Source of the DNA: Leptodactylus fallax | Lineage: Eukaryota; Chordata; Amphibia; Anura; Leptodactylidae | Direction of reading: 5' to 3' | Length of the DNA stretch: 64,000 nt | NCBI GenBank assembly: GCA_947044405.1 | Contig: CAMRHE010000067.1 | Span: forward strand, 5,089,501 to 5,153,500 | Shown here: positions 22,350-34,372 of the stretch, piece after piece | How the letters are laid out: each line of letters begins with the position of its first letter | Numbering within the stretch: position 1 is the first letter of the stretch | Program-made: the position numbers and the translations under genes | The notes under the pieces: model-generated | The model's input: only the letters and a program-made list of their open reading frames with translations | The model's database searches: none | Told to the model about the DNA's origin: nothing

Positions 22350-23110
22350 CAGTAATAGAATGGCTGTACTGTGCATACATTTGGGCTTCCTTCCAATGCG
22401 GTAAACAGCACACAGTAGGAACAGTACGCACTGTATACTTTGTATATTTATTCGCTCTCCGTTGGTTTATTTTCTGATTTAAATGAACAATAATCTTAGT
22501 GAATGGCTATCTTCATTAGCCTCATTCTGTATCCCGAATTTCTATTGAACCCTATAGCCAATTTACAGCCTTTCATCATTATTGTAGGCGAATTCTTCCT
22601 TTGCAATCGAACGTTTCAAGTCAGGTAAATAGGGGGCGAATAGCGCAAATCTGGATTTGCTGCTGCACTCCAGTCAGGCTCTTTCATTCTCCTGCAGAAT
22701 ACTTTGGTAGAAATGTTTCATTCTGAGCAGTGGGTATAATTGTATCTGTGCTCAATGCAAGATTATTTTGCACAATGGAAATGAGGGTGAAATACATGAA
22801 TCTCTCGCCTGCATTGTCATATTCCAATATAACATCTGTCATAGGCTCTTAATACAACATTCATAATTATAAAGACAATCCTCCAACCCAAAACAAAGAG
22901 AGTAACCCTCCTGGCTGTCACTCTTGTTTTTTGGAGAGGAGCCATCGAGTTAATTTAAACCCTAATGTAAACAATACCGCCATTTGGAAACAATCGGAGA
23001 GTGGCAGTGATTAGCAGGCACCTGGGCACAAACACTTTCCGGCCCGATGTTGCCAGGAATAATATAGTGGATTATGTTGGGATACATTTCACCATATTAT
23101 TCTTTTCACA
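22350..23110. promoter_or_regulatory. Candidate conserved non-coding block
   Basis: About 760 bp free of repeats and long frames, with CpGs kept in otherwise AT-rich context (GGGGGCGAATAGCGCAAATC near 22631). It holds binding-type words such as GATTTAAATGAACAATAATC near 22477, TTTGCAATCGAACG and CAGGCACCTGGG. Of all intergenic parts this looks most like an enhancer cluster; that is inference. Confidence 0.35.
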
Positions 23111-23114
23111 GAAA

Positions 23115-24480
23115 AGAGGAAATTATACCAATTTTTGACTGGAACTGTTCTCATTATGTATATTTTACTTAAATCTGCTCCCTACACTGTTTATTAGCAT
23201 TCTGAGATCTTTTTGCTATCGGGGTTCCACCAGGGCACAGTTTGAGTATTTAAAGTATTTGCTCCAAGCAAGCACAGACCATTAGTGTTACATGCTTGAA
23301 AGCAGAATTGTGTGAATTAGGTTTCATTTGTCACTCTAGACCAAATAACAATAAAAGTTCTGTTTGGAATAAGTTGAGTTTCCTTCAGGCGATATATATC
23401 ACGTCTCTTATTTCCTGATAGGAAAGATTAGTTTATCTGTAGTGTTGTCCATCAGGCATCCGATTAAATGACCAACGGAGTAACCACTGGGGGGTATAGA
23501 GAGGTATCTAATGGCTTCACTGTGGATGGAACTGATATACTGGTTTATATAAGGCTTCCTGCAAACTCTCCTGAATGTTGCTTTATCGTTGTTTGCTTTT
23601 CTTGTGTTTTACAGCCATGTAATGACAGTAGACGTCATTCTTCCCTAAAGCCGTTGGGTCAGATTAGGAAAAAAGTTTAGCTTTTTCTTTTCAGAAACAG
23701 CCCTACTCTTGTCCATGGGTTTTGTCTGAAATGCAGTTCATCCAGATTCAAGCGGGCAATGTGTAATACTTCATCTCATATGTGGTGGCGCTGCAGGGAA
23801 ATTGAACTCTTGTTGCTAGATTCCCCCACGCATTGCAACTCGTCACTTGGGGTTCCAGTAGTGGGACAACTGAAGATCAACTTGTATATTAAAAATTGAT
23901 GTAGGGTGGTTTGATAGACAGCATTTTTTTAAAGAGTACCTAATCTTTCAACAAAGTTTACATAATCAATAGTATAGTGTGTGTGTGTGTTTGCGCGTGC
24001 GCATGAAGTATCATTATATCCTACCATTATGTGAGTTATATGTTGCAATTTTTCCCTCTTGTATTTTCTCTAAACTGGTGCATGGAAATTAACTGGTATA
24101 AACTGCACACAGTAAGTAGAGGAGAATCTGCTTTATAACTATCTCATTCAGAAACAACCCCAGGCCTATGCAGTACATACATACCGACCTGTAGTAACAT
24201 GATGGTTATGATAGTTTTTATTTAGCTCCACCACTGCCTGCTCACTCCTCCCCATTCCCTCTCCATAAACTTCTATAGACTTTTTCATCTGTGTTATGTG
24301 ACCTCCATCTTGAGATGGATATAGTGGGGATTTTCAGAGTGAACGTTATTTTAGCAAAGTGAGTTGGATCAGGCAAACAGTATATCAGGGGAAACGTATT
24401 TTCCCCTGATACACTACAGATTTTCTTATAATCACATGTACTATTTAAGCAACATTTGTAGAAAAGTTAGTGGACATATA
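23115..24480. other. Mostly unassigned, with a short GT run and a MITE scrap
   Basis: A (GT)n run lies at about 23977-23990. GTGGTGGCGCTGCAGGGAA near 23783 is mirrored by CCCTGCAGCGCCACCAC at about 28986, suggesting a shared repeat. The 70-codon frame at 23468 has no recognisable domain. Confidence 0.4.
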
Positions 24481-24483
24481 AAC

Positions 24484-24647
24484 TCCACAGTTTTTGTGGT
24501 AGTTTTTGTGCAACTTCTTGACCAAAACGAAGAGTGGATTCAAAGTGATTGAGATATATAAAGGAATGACTTATAGTTCTCATTCCTGCTGGATTCACTC
24601 CTGGCTTATGCTCAAAAAACTGCATCAAACATACTGCGTATGACAGC
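24484..24647. mobile_element. MITE with CCACAGTTTTTGTGG end
   Basis: ACCAAAACGAAGAGTGGATTC near 24521 is loosely mirrored by GGATTCACTCCTGGCTTATG near 24591, and the end AAAAAACTGCATCAAAC mirrors GTTTTTGTGGTAG. It is related in plan to 16885-17103. Confidence 0.6.
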
Positions 24648-24654
24648 AAAGGAG

Positions 24655-25020
24655 GGCTTAAAAGGGAACACTATTTACTTGTGGGAGACACAAAGGGGGC
24701 ACTATTAACTTTCTGCGTGGACTCAAAAACTATAAACTTGTGAGGGCTCAAATGGGGTATTATTTACTTGCAGGGGGTGAAAGGGGGCACTGATACACTT
24801 GTGGCGGATGAAGAAAGGGCACTATGGCCTTGTAGGGGGCACTAAGGAGGATTATTAATATGTGAGAGCACATTACTGTGGTCATATTAACTTTGTGGGG
24901 GGCACAAAGGGGAACCTTTTTACTGTGTACAAGCACAAAGGGCACAATGGAGGAAATTATTTATTTGTGGGACCGAAAGAGGGCACTAGTATTATGCAGG
25001 GGGCACTGAGAGTAGCATTC
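24655..25020. repeat. Diverged minisatellite, GGGGGCACTATTAACTTGTG type
   Basis: Words such as AAGGGGGCACTATTAAC, AAGGGGGCACTGATACAC, GTAGGGGGCACTAAGG and GGGGGGCACAAAGG recur every 35-45 bp, at least eight times, with strong divergence. Confidence 0.6.
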
Positions 25021-25540
25021 GTGTGAACAGCTCCCAACAGAGGATGTCACATGTTGGGGTAACAGAATGTATCTTTTGTGAATTAACAAGTGTGGCTAAA
25101 GCCCAAGCTGAACTATTGCACCAGGGCCCATGACACTTTAACTAATCTCCTTTTTGGGTCACTTTCTTTATGTGATCTAGTTGTCTTTGTGTTACTTACT
25201 TACTTGACCTGGCTGCTCAAGATCTTCTAGCTCCAACTCTTCCTTTATATGTAGGGAAATAACATGGATTTTGCTGCAGATTGTGTTGCAAATTTATTGC
25301 AAATTTCACCCTATTCATTGCAAATCCATAAAAAATTCCATAGCATGCTCCAATTTCCGCACAGATTTTTTCAGACTTACAGATGGGGCTTGGAAAACAT
25401 GTTAATATCTTCCTTTTTCCAGTGCAGGTTTCCCAGTAGCCAATCTGACACATCCAAACATGACCTTAAACAACCAGGCTCTGAAACTCTGCCAGTTCCA
25501 AGCTGAGGCTACATTTACTAATCTGAGAGAGTAGAAGACT
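25021..25540. other. No feature recognised
   Basis: Single-copy-looking; the short opposing frames at 25217-25506 are not supported as genes. Confidence 0.4.
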
Positions 25541-25546
25541 CTAGAA

Positions 25547-25704
25547 CAGGGGTCAGAAACCTTCGGCACTCCAGCTGCTGTGAAACTACAACTCCCAACA
25601 TGCTCCATTCACTTCCATAGGAGTTCCAAGAACAGCAGAGCAAGTATGTGTGCTGGGAGTTGTAGTTTTACAACAGCTGGAGTGCTGAAGGTTGCCTACC
25701 CCTG
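25547..25704. mobile_element. 158-bp hAT MITE with 8-bp target duplication
   Basis: CAGGGGTCAGAAACCTTCGG is mirrored by GAAGGTTGCCTACCCCTG. Flanks CTCTAGAA (25539-25546) and TTCTAGAA (25705-25712) match at 7 of 8. Inner AAACTACAACTCCCA pairs with TGGGAGTTGTAGTTT. Confidence 0.9.
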
Positions 25705-25719
25705 TTCTAGAAGAAGGTC

Positions 25720-26610
25720 TAGGGCTGAGGAAGCTGAACATGCACCAATGTTACAAACAGAATTTCCCATAGAAATGATGACCCATTTCTTATGAGTTGG
25801 TTCTCATTCTCACTATTAGTCTTTTAGGTGCCACTTGTGTTTGAGTGCCCCCTATGGGTTTACCACATACATCCATACATTTCTAATAGTCTATAATATT
25901 CTAGCCATGGTAATATTTGCATTCTTTGAAACATCTCTAATCTTGACCTACCTGGATACTAGATCACCCATATAGTGCATCAATATTCCCACACACTGTA
26001 AATGGTACAGAAATCCTATATTCGGTTTTGGAATCAAAATTGTCTTCACAAAGAACAGACAAAAATCGCTGTAACCTTTATTATAACTATAAGACATGGT
26101 TCATAGACACAATATCTTTCTAACAGGGAAGCGAAGCCTTGGATAAAACCCTGTAGAAACAGTGTATAACCCTTTACACAGCATCAGGATTTCTATCAAA
26201 TCTGGAGGAGCAAAACACATCCAGTAATAAAGTGCATCAGTCATGGGTAAAATAAAACTCGGAGGAAATCCTTTATCAAAGAAGATGTTTTAATACCTTA
26301 TACAAGCCCAAGACTGCACCAAGTACAGGTCTACATAATCTTAGATCATATCTGATGGGACAGAAGAAGTTTTAATTAGGAATTACTCAAAGTATCTAGA
26401 CATGCTGTATTATTCAGAAGAGCTGTCACCCTTTTCACAGATGACCCCTTTAACATGGGTGCCTCTGCAAGCAGCGGTGCGGCACTTGAGATCCCTGGCC
26501 AACAGCTAAGGAAATCCACAGAAGCCACATCCACCAGGGCTAATACTGTCACTCATTCAATGACTCGGAAGTTCCCCCTTCATGATTTTGATATGCCATC
26601 TAGACACCCC
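25720..26610. other. No feature recognised
   Basis: Single-copy-looking sequence without a credible gene. Confidence 0.4.
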
Positions 26611-26615
26611 AATTA

Positions 26616-27114
26616 AGGCAGGGTTGACACTACTGTTGGATTCCGTTATGAAGGTGTCCATTTAAAAAAAAAACGGACACCTATCATAACAGACATTAAC
26701 AGACACTAACTGATATTAATGTGTCCGTTTTTTTATACTGTCCGTTTTTGTTTCTGTTTGCGCAGAAAAAAAATGGACACAAAATAACGGACATTAACTT
26801 ATGGCTATCAGTTACTGTCCGTTATAAATCCGTTACCCATAGACTTCAATGTTAAAAAATAACGGACGCTTGCCGTCTGTCAAGAAACATGGACACATGT
26901 TGGATTTTTTGTCCCTGAAAAAAAAAATGGACTTATGATGGATTGGGTGCAAACGAACATTAGCAAACACTAACGGACACTGACAGACACAAGATAAAAT
27001 CTTAATTAAAATTTTTAATGGATTTCTGAAGGTTCAGCTAGTGTCCATTGCTAAAATCTTGTACAATAGCAACGGACACTACTGACGGTCACCAACGGTA
27101 GTGTGAACGACCCC
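26616..27114. mobile_element. About 500-bp MITE rich in AACGGACA repeats
   Basis: AGGCAGGGTTGACACTACTG is loosely mirrored by ACGGTAGTGTGAACGACCCC. The interior has many copies of AACGGACACT/AGTGTCCGTT in both orientations, so it can fold in several ways. Confidence 0.7.
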
Positions 27115-27198
27115 TAACACATTAATGACCATTTACCCTGGTCAATTAATGCTTCTATATACAGTATATAGTACTATGTCCATTTCACTGTTCATTTG

Positions 27199-27635
27199 AG
27201 AAAAAATATGCAAATAAGACCTCCTTAATAGATAAAGGAAAACTTGCTCTAGTGCCACCTTTTGGAAAGTAACTCCCTAGGCATCAATATCTGCTTTTTC
27301 TGAAACCTCCTGACATGATCTGATGTTAGTGCCAACCCAGGATACCTCTTCCTAAAGAATGAAACCCATCCACTGTTTCAAGGTTATTACCCCTCATAAA
27401 TGCGAAGTAGGGTACTAAATGGCTAGATAAGAGGTCATAGACGTGGGTCAGAAGGGTACTATGTCTCCTTAAGGAGAAATTCTTTTCATTGTACTAAGGA
27501 GCCGTAATCTTAGATCATGCCTCTATGTTTCAGGAAAAGCAAGCATTGATCTGTAGGGTGCTACCTTCCAATAGGTGGCACTAGAGCAAGTTCTCCGTTT
27601 AAAACCAAGGAAGACTTATTTGCATATTCTTTTTC
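27199..27635. mobile_element. 437-bp inverted-repeat MITE
   Basis: AATATGCAAATAAGACC is mirrored by CTTATTTGCATATTC, and CTTGCTCTAGTGCCACC by GGTGGCACTAGAGCAAG. The arms are about 85 bp. Confidence 0.8.
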
Positions 27636-27730
27636 AAGAATCTAGTGATAGGCAATGTTACAGAATGTGGGCCTAAGCTTATTATACAGAAAAAAAAATC
27701 AACAAATTATTATACAAAGCTTTTTGAAAA

Positions 27731-27758
27731 TAGATAGATAGATAGATAGATAGATAGA
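27731..27758. repeat. (GATA)7 microsatellite
   Basis: Perfect tetranucleotide run. Confidence 0.95.
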
Positions 27759-28124
27759 CTGAACATACTCTAACCTTTCTGATGCTCATCTCTCAATGTA
27801 GATAGCCAGCAGATATATGGAAACAAACATTAGAATGGTCATGTTGCATTATGTTCACATCACATCAGAGTATTTTCTGACACATACCTTCAATAGAAAC
27901 TACTGACATGCTGTTGTATACTGTATATCTCCCATTATAAAAAAAATAATATACAGCTTTGTACTGTATGCCTTTGTATGGAGCAGGGCAGTTGACTAGT
28001 TGAGTACAGGTTGTTAGGTGTGGCTGATTTGTTACAGTTTATCAATGTAGATTGTGGTACACAATTCCACAACATAGTACAGTATGGTACATGTAAACTG
28101 GGTAACAGATCAGTGCAGATTTAA

Positions 28125-28472
28125 GAAGGACCTGTCCCCCAATGACATACATTATCTGATAGGCGCTCTCACCCTCAGCATTTTGATGTTTTGTTTATCC
28201 AAATTCGTCCAGCCACTCCAAAGATATAAGCCCTTTTAGTGTTGATGCACATTAGGGTCTACTAGCAGAGTGGGCAGTAAGACTGTGTTTCCTCTGATGG
28301 TGGAGTCTCTGTGTGCTATATGTCATGCAGTGTTACCACCCACTTGGCTAGTATATAATCTGCATCAACAGGACTTATATCCTCGGAAAAGCTGAATGGT
28401 TTTGGACTAACAAAATACCGAAATGCTCCGGGTGATAGTGCCTATCATATGATGTGACAGGTGACAGGTCAT
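28125..28472. mobile_element. Palindromic T2-like MITE, copy 1
   Basis: TTAAG then AAGGACCTGTCCCC begins it; GGTGACAGGTC ends it. The arms pair GATATAAGCCCTTTTAGTGTTG with CAACAGGACTTATATCC. A second copy is at 29880-30130. Confidence 0.7.
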
Positions 28473-28549
28473 CTCGAATAGCTTGCTGCAATGAAACCAT
28501 CTGTACACTGTGCTCTAAACAGCTGGTTGGTGGAGGTGCTGGGAAACAG

Positions 28550-28613
28550 ACCTGATATTGACGACCTATTCTAATAATAGGCCATTAATATCCAGTGTCG
28601 GAGAACCACTTTA
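28550..28613. mobile_element. Small T2-like MITE scrap
   Basis: TGATATTGACGACCTATTC and GGCCATTAATATCCAGTG form a hairpin, followed by AGAACCACTTTAAG, a decayed CCCCTTTAA end. Confidence 0.45.
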
Positions 28614-28705
28614 AGCTATCATTCAAATAATGAAAAACCTTGAATATGTAAAGTTAGTGACATAGAGTTACATGCCTTCTATGTTAACATTTAAATCACA
28701 GTCAA

Positions 28706-28930
28706 GCTGCGTCGGATTGAGAATCGTTGGGCCCACAAGATAAAATTATTTTGGGGGTCCACCCTCCAACAACCCCTATGATAAAGACTATAGTACCCTT
28801 CATATTTGGGTTTCTTCTGCTGGACCATTATTTTGTTAGAGCCTGGGACCAACAGATGATCCTCTGCTACTCTGGTTGGCCAGTCCAATACTGCTGTAAA
28901 TGGATCCTCCATTTTAGGCTATGTCTATTA
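28706..28930. repeat. Interspersed repeat fragment, GGGCCCACAAG type
   Basis: GGATTGAGAATCGTTGGGCC...GGGGGTCCACCCTCC matches in order a shorter piece at 45483-45550 (TCTGACTGGGCCACC...AGGTCTACCCTCC). Ends and class are unknown. Confidence 0.45.
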
Positions 28931-29605
28931 TAAGGACCCTCAGGAATCAGTTATCTTCTCTGCAGGGTTTCAAGTGTTAAATTCCCCTGCAGCGCCACCA
29001 CTGGGGAAATATAACACAGTTGTCATTATAATCAATGGGCTGTCCATGTGATGCACAGACATGATGGGTCTTCCAGAGCAAGAAACTTTGGTCTCCATTG
29101 GATATAAGTTAAGGGTCTTCTATTTTTTTGGAATTCCCTGGATGGTTATTTGTTCATATCAGCTGTAATCTTCACTTTTCCGAGAACAGTCCTGTTAGTT
29201 GTATGACATACTTTACATGCATTACACTGTGGTTACTGAAATAACACAGAACAGGTTGTGCTCAGAGTCCAGTAACATCCTCCACCAGCTGCTGTATACC
29301 TGTGCCCAGATCTGATCGCGTGACAGCCTGTGACAAAATGCCACGTTAAGCTCACACATTGCTAAGAAATAACATATTGCTGAATGAATGTGCGGAGAAC
29401 AACAATATTTCCTAAAATGTGAGCAGCTGGGATTAAATGCAAAGTGAATGTTAATTGATCCGCACATAGTCAGTCTGTAAACACTATAAAATATAGATGA
29501 CCTGTAATAGGCGCTCTACGAAAAGAAATCTACGCATGGCATTGTTCACTGTCCCTAGTGATACTTTAGAAAATACATGATCAAATACCTCATTGGGGAT
29601 AACCT
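28931..29605. other. No gene recognised
   Basis: CCCTGCAGCGCCACCAC near 28986 is a scrap shared in inverted orientation with 23783. Otherwise single-copy-looking. Confidence 0.4.
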
Positions 29606-29607
29606 GA

Positions 29608-29760
29608 CCGGGGCGTAGCTATAAGTGTGCAGAGGTAGCAGTTACTGGGTCATGGACTCTATGGGAGCCCCAAAGATCCCTCTGCCACATAAAATATACC
29701 GCTATTCTGAATGGCACATGGTAGGGAAGGATCCCATTACAGATTCTGCAACACTCTCCT
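29608..29760. mobile_element. hAT-type MITE fragment, GGGGCGTAGCTATA family
   Basis: CCGGGGCGTAGCTATAAGTG starts it, followed by the family interior (GCAGAGGTAGCAG...GGGAGCCCC) and CCCATTACAGATTCTGCA. The right terminus is missing. Confidence 0.6.
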
Positions 29761-29879
29761 ATCCACCCTCTCACCCAAGTGTAGCATGCACAAATTAAGT
29801 AATTTGAAATCCAGAATCCAATAAATTGAGTCAATGTAAGTCTAATGTGCATGGTCAGCATTAGACTTTACTGATACTG

Positions 29880-30130
29880 ATAGTTTGTCCTGTGGGTGTA
29901 CAAATTAGGGTATACTAGCCAAGTGGGCGGTAATGTTGTGGTTTCTCTGGGGACTGGGTCTCTGTGTGCTGTATGTCATGCAGTGTTACCACTCACTTTG
30001 ATAGAATACGCTAATGTGCATCAACACTAACAGGGCTTATATCTTTGGAATAGCTGAACAGATTTGGATAAACAAAACACCAAAATGCTCAAGGATGTCA
30101 TTGGGCTTCTCAGACCCGCTGATAGGTCTT
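29880..30130. mobile_element. Palindromic T2-like MITE, copy 2
   Basis: GTCTCTGTGTGCTGTATGTC and ATGCAGTGTTACCAC, GCTTATATCTTTGG and AACAAAACACCAAAATGC follow in the same order as 28295-28425. The left end is decayed. Confidence 0.65.
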
Positions 30131-31075
30131 ATTTAATATAATAAGCGTATCATACTGAGGTCTATTAGATTATCATCTATTTTCTCCCTTCATTAGCCAT
30201 GTACCATGACAGTCTGATACCTACTGTTCTACAAGTAACATTTCCATGTATAACTAGATTAATAGCAAGTCACCCCACTAACAAAAAGTGTTGGTTTAAC
30301 CTCCAATTAATCCACGTGTCAACACAAACACATTCTTAAGCAGAAAACCTTAGCAAGTGACCCAGAAGAAAACTGCTAAATGCCACATGTCAATAAGCAC
30401 ATTTCATTTCTGAGCAGAGTCTTAGGTCAGGCGGTGAGCTCACAAAGTCTTTTTAATTACTGCCATTCTGTAAGATGATAGCAGTCTACAGGGGATGGGG
30501 ATAAACTGGACATAGTGTGGAAGGAGAGGGATGACTGGCTGTAATAGATACTTTATATTGAGTAAAGATGCTTATTTCCACAGCCTTGATCAATGAAGAT
30601 GATCCTGTATACACAAGCAAATCATCCTGCCAGTGACCTGAGAGCTGATATCTATATTATATAGCATATAGGGCAGTCATACAGATGACAACTTGGAGAC
30701 ACAAAATTGGGTTAATTGTACAAAGAAATATTATTATAAATAAAAATATTTCTGAAAAATGTTTTTTTTCTAATGTATAATGGACAGACTCTGAGAAGTC
30801 AGACAGCTTGGCTTGAATATAACAGGCAGGGAAAGTATTTACAGGAAACATAAACAACAAAAAAGAATCAAATGCAATAAAACATGGATGTAGCAAATGT
30901 TGTATTTCTGATACAAAAAAAAAAGTTCTGAATTATTTATTTGTTACTTCATTTCTGAGAAATATTGAAGACCTTATGTTTAATATTGTGCACTGGAGAA
31001 CCTTTGATTTCTGAGATCCTCAAAATGTATATTGTAAATGTTAAAATAGATAATAGAAAACTAGATAATTATTTT
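30131..31075. other. No feature recognised
   Basis: AT-rich sequence; no credible frame. The 79-codon minus frame near 30780 is low-complexity hydrophobic and unsupported. Confidence 0.4.
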
Positions 31076-31077
31076 TA

Positions 31078-31321
31078 TTATTTCTATCTATCTATCTAAC
31101 TATTATTTACTTATTTATTATCTACTGTATTCAACGTCTATCCTTTAAACTATCTATGTATCTATCTATCTATATATCTATCTAACACCAATTAATTTAT
31201 CTAACTAGACTTTTCAAATCAATCTATCAATCCATCCATCTATCTATCTATCTATCTATCTATCAATCCATCTATCCATCTATCTATCTATCTATCTATC
31301 TATCAATCCATCTATCTATTA

Positions 31322-31355
<34 letters not shown>

Positions 31356-31370
31356 TATTCTAATATATAT
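31078..31370. repeat. (TATC)n microsatellite cluster
   Basis: Several TATC/CATC runs, the longest at about 31236-31264 and 31316-31354, separated by decayed units. ATCT-type units thin out to about 31620. Confidence 0.92.
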
Positions 31371-31624
31371 TCATCTATGAAGTATTTTCTAACTATTCTT
31401 TCCATATATAAAATCTATCCTTTATGTGATTTTTTTTATCTGTCTATCTAACAACAATTTAAGTATCTATTATCTGACTTAATATACTTATCAAATCAAT
31501 CTGTCTAGTTATTAATCTAATAGTTATCCATTTATCAATTATCTAACTAGACTTCTTTAATTAATTATCAATCTATCAATTAATCTATTGTATATGTAAT
31601 ATCCTCCTATCTACCCATCATATA

Positions 31625-32035
31625 TACTGTACAGACACAGTTATAATTGGATGCATATGTATTTTGCAGGACATTGTTGCATTCTTGTATTGTGATCTAT
31701 TTTTCTATAGGTGTTAATTTTGATGGCTATTTTGACCAAAAACAGACTATGTTGGAATTCTTTGTGTTATGAGTCCCATATCTGGTTCTTACTAGTACAG
31801 GATATTTTTGCACTGACAAAAGATATTTTCTCAGCCTTCTAAAGCAGTTTTCTCTTCTGTGATATCCATAGTGTTTAGGCCACTAGACCCTACATCTACA
31901 AATGTTAATGTTATAGGTCTAAGTAATGAGTTTATCTTCCAGATTTTAAGCAGATGTACAGGGTGACTGGTGATGCTCACTTGCAGGATGGAGGACAGCA
32001 GGGCCCAGTGGTTCCTGAACCTCAGGAAGCTTCAC
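31625..32035. other. No feature recognised
   Basis: Single-copy-looking sequence between the TATC cluster and a candidate conserved stretch. Confidence 0.4.
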
Positions 32036-32039
32036 ACCC

Positions 32040-32420
32040 ACTGCCCCTATTCAGAAGGGATTTAACCCTGCACGCCAGAACGATCAGGGGGATTAAAGAG
32101 TAATTAAACCAGATAAATTATCTGCCTTAAACATTATTTCAAAGTGTCCATTCTGGTGAAGAAAAGTCTTCGCCGCTTCATTTACTTTATTTTGGGAAAT
32201 AGAAGAGATGACACAATGGGGTCTGCAGGAATGTGCTGGAATGCTCAGCTCCCTCTAATCAAATTAAACAGCCCTCTGCAGAGGGGAGCGCAGGGCCGAG
32301 GCTGAGCCATGAAAAGGAACAAATAGCTTCAGAGGATAGTATTAGGCAAATGACTGATCCTGAGGAAGTATTTGTGGCAGATTCCCCTTCTAAGGTCACT
32401 TTAACCCATATAAGTAAAGG
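32040..32420. promoter_or_regulatory. Candidate conserved non-coding element
   Basis: Repeat-free, with retained CpGs and homeodomain-type words (AGAGTAATTAAACC near 32098, CTCTAATCAAATTAAAC near 32252). The 111-codon frame starting 32233 ends in a TA-repeat-encoded tail and is not credible as a gene. Inference only. Confidence 0.25.
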
Positions 32421-32522
32421 GCACTGGCATGCTATGGGATATTGTTTCCGGTGTCAATGTTTGTCTAGCTGGTCTATTGTCCTGGTAAGATGGCTTTGCA
32501 CTGTTCAGAAGAAGCCTAAATG

Positions 32523-32523
<1 letters not shown>

Positions 32524-32564
<41 letters not shown>
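32524..32564. repeat. (TA)20 microsatellite
   Basis: Uninterrupted TA dinucleotide run. Confidence 0.97.
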
Positions 32565-32567
<3 letters not shown>

Positions 32568-32719
32568 ATTGTATCTGGTATAACTAAATAAAACAATGTA
32601 TTTATAAAATATTGCATGCTAAAAACTAGAGTTTTATAAGATCACAGTCATGACTAGAGTAAAGGGCGAGGAAGAAGAGGAGACAAGGAGAACAAAAGGG
32701 GATACAGAAGTAGCATACT

Positions 32720-32860
32720 GGTATCTAAGGTGGGGGTCAAACACCCCTCTGCCACATACCAAGGCACCAGCATTATAAAGGGCTGCTAGGGGACTGTTAT
32801 AAATTCAGCGTTGGGTCCAGGGGACTTGTTAGAGATTCTATTCTGCTGTTTCTCAGTTTC
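32720..32860. mobile_element. Decayed hAT-type MITE fragment
   Basis: CCCCTCTGCCACATA matches the interior of the 29608 copy (CCCTCTGCCACATAAAAT). The ends are lost. Confidence 0.4.
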
Positions 32861-32889
32861 TGGAGACCTGTTATGGCCACTTTTGCAGC

Positions 32890-33000
32890 TAGAGGTGTAG
32901 CAGAGTTAACCCAGTTTTCTACAGCAAGATAAACTGTTGTGATATCTTATCACAGAAGACAACAAAAGCCAATGAAAAGTCATTGAATAAAACATTTCAT
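32890..33000. mobile_element. Half copy of the GTAGC-GAGTTAACC MITE
   Basis: GTGTAGCAGAGTTAACCCAG...GATATCTTATCACAGAAGAC matches the left half of 36746-36936. The right half is absent. Confidence 0.6.
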
Positions 33001-33008
33001 ACATATTA

Positions 33009-33080
33009 AGGCTAGGTTCACAGTTCACACCCATTTCATAGCACCATTTGGAACAGTAATGCTGAACATATCCACAGGAA
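33009..33080. mobile_element. One-ended Harbinger-like MITE fragment
   Basis: TTAA then GGCTAGGTTCACAG matches the 9670 terminus; it directly follows the preceding half MITE. Confidence 0.45.
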
Positions 33081-33084
33081 AAGT

Positions 33085-33405
33085 ACTTGCTAGATGTGGG
33101 TCCCAGGTCTGGGATCCACACCAACCTCAAGAACAGGGGACCAGCGATCCCAAACTTGTAGCTGCGACTGAATGGAGAGGTACAGAAATGAACTTGTACA
33201 CTTGTACAGGAGTTACATGGATATTCCATAAATAGCCAAGCAAGGTAATAGAAAGGGCTACATATACTTGGCCCCCTCCAAATTGGTCAGTGGACCCCCA
33301 TTCTCAAGATAGGTGTGTGTGTACCAGACTTAAAATACGCATCTATCAAGTATTTATGGCATACCCTGTGTTTATGCCATAAATACCTAAGATGGGAATA
33401 CCCCT
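33085..33405. mobile_element. T2/Kolobok-like MITE, right part
   Basis: GATGGGAATACCCCT is followed by TTAA (33406-33409). TATTTATGGCATA and TATGCCATAAATA form a hairpin at 33349-33387, with further internal arms (GTGGGTCCCAGGTCTGGGATCCAC). The left terminus was not found. Confidence 0.6.
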
Positions 33406-33409
33406 TTAA

Positions 33410-34368
33410 ATAAATATATATCAGTTTTCCCAGTCTCTTGAGCAGAAAGCCTACCTAGTTAGGATGCATTCACATATATTTGGCTATCCAGTGTAGCATC
33501 TGGCCAGCATGGTTAGACCAGATCAAAAAACTGACAGAAGTATGCAGGACAGCACCAAATGACTAAGGAGCATCTAGATGCATGTACGACAAAGTAGGCG
33601 ATTCTTACTCCCACTCAGTCCAAAGAGCAGAACAGGACACAGTGTCCATCATCCAGCAAACCTCATTGGATCATAAAATGTTGACAACAGTGCTTTTCCA
33701 TCCAGCTAGTTAACAGGTCTGGCACCATGCCCTAGTTGAGCCTAGGTAATGCCGTAGAAAATGCTGGGTGCAACAAATTCAGCTCCTAAAATGTGCAGTT
33801 CTCATCGGAGGTGGCTGCAGATCACCTGATATACGTGACAGCACAGTTATATACTGACACCAGGGCTGGATATATGGAGGGCTGGAGAGGTAATTGCAGG
33901 ATAGTGATACAATTCATTATATGTACAGGTGCAGATTCTTCATTAATTCATTACATTTCCAGTCTCTGCAACTCCTATTACTGCAATGCTACTCTTAGCA
34001 GTGGTTTATTATTATCTACATATATAAATTTTACATTACATTGCTTGTTCTCACATTCAAGCGACATTGTTATTTTTCTAACATATTTTTATCTAAATCT
34101 TAATGTAATTTATTGTCATTTGCTTAATATAATAGGTTCGATTCATTACTGTATTTGCACCAGTTTTATTGTGTTTGTACGTAAAGATTCATTGAGGCTG
34201 CTGACAGTGACTTCATGACATTGCTGATGTATCTGTACATGATGCAGGGGAGAAGGACTCGTGGATGGTGTGTCAGTATTAATAATACCAAGGAAATGAA
34301 TGTGCATAGTATTAGATATTTCAAGGTGTGGTTTATTTTATAGGCAATATCCATAGCCATGATAAAAA
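33410..34368. other. No gene recognised
   Basis: The 141-codon + frame at 33793-34218 is hydrophobic and AT-rich, with no recognisable domain or splice context. I judge it a chance frame. Confidence 0.4.
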
Positions 34369-34372
34369 TTAA

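Noticed and set aside
33793..34218. 141-codon + frame
   Set aside because: AT-rich hydrophobic composition without domain or splice context; expected by chance in this base composition.
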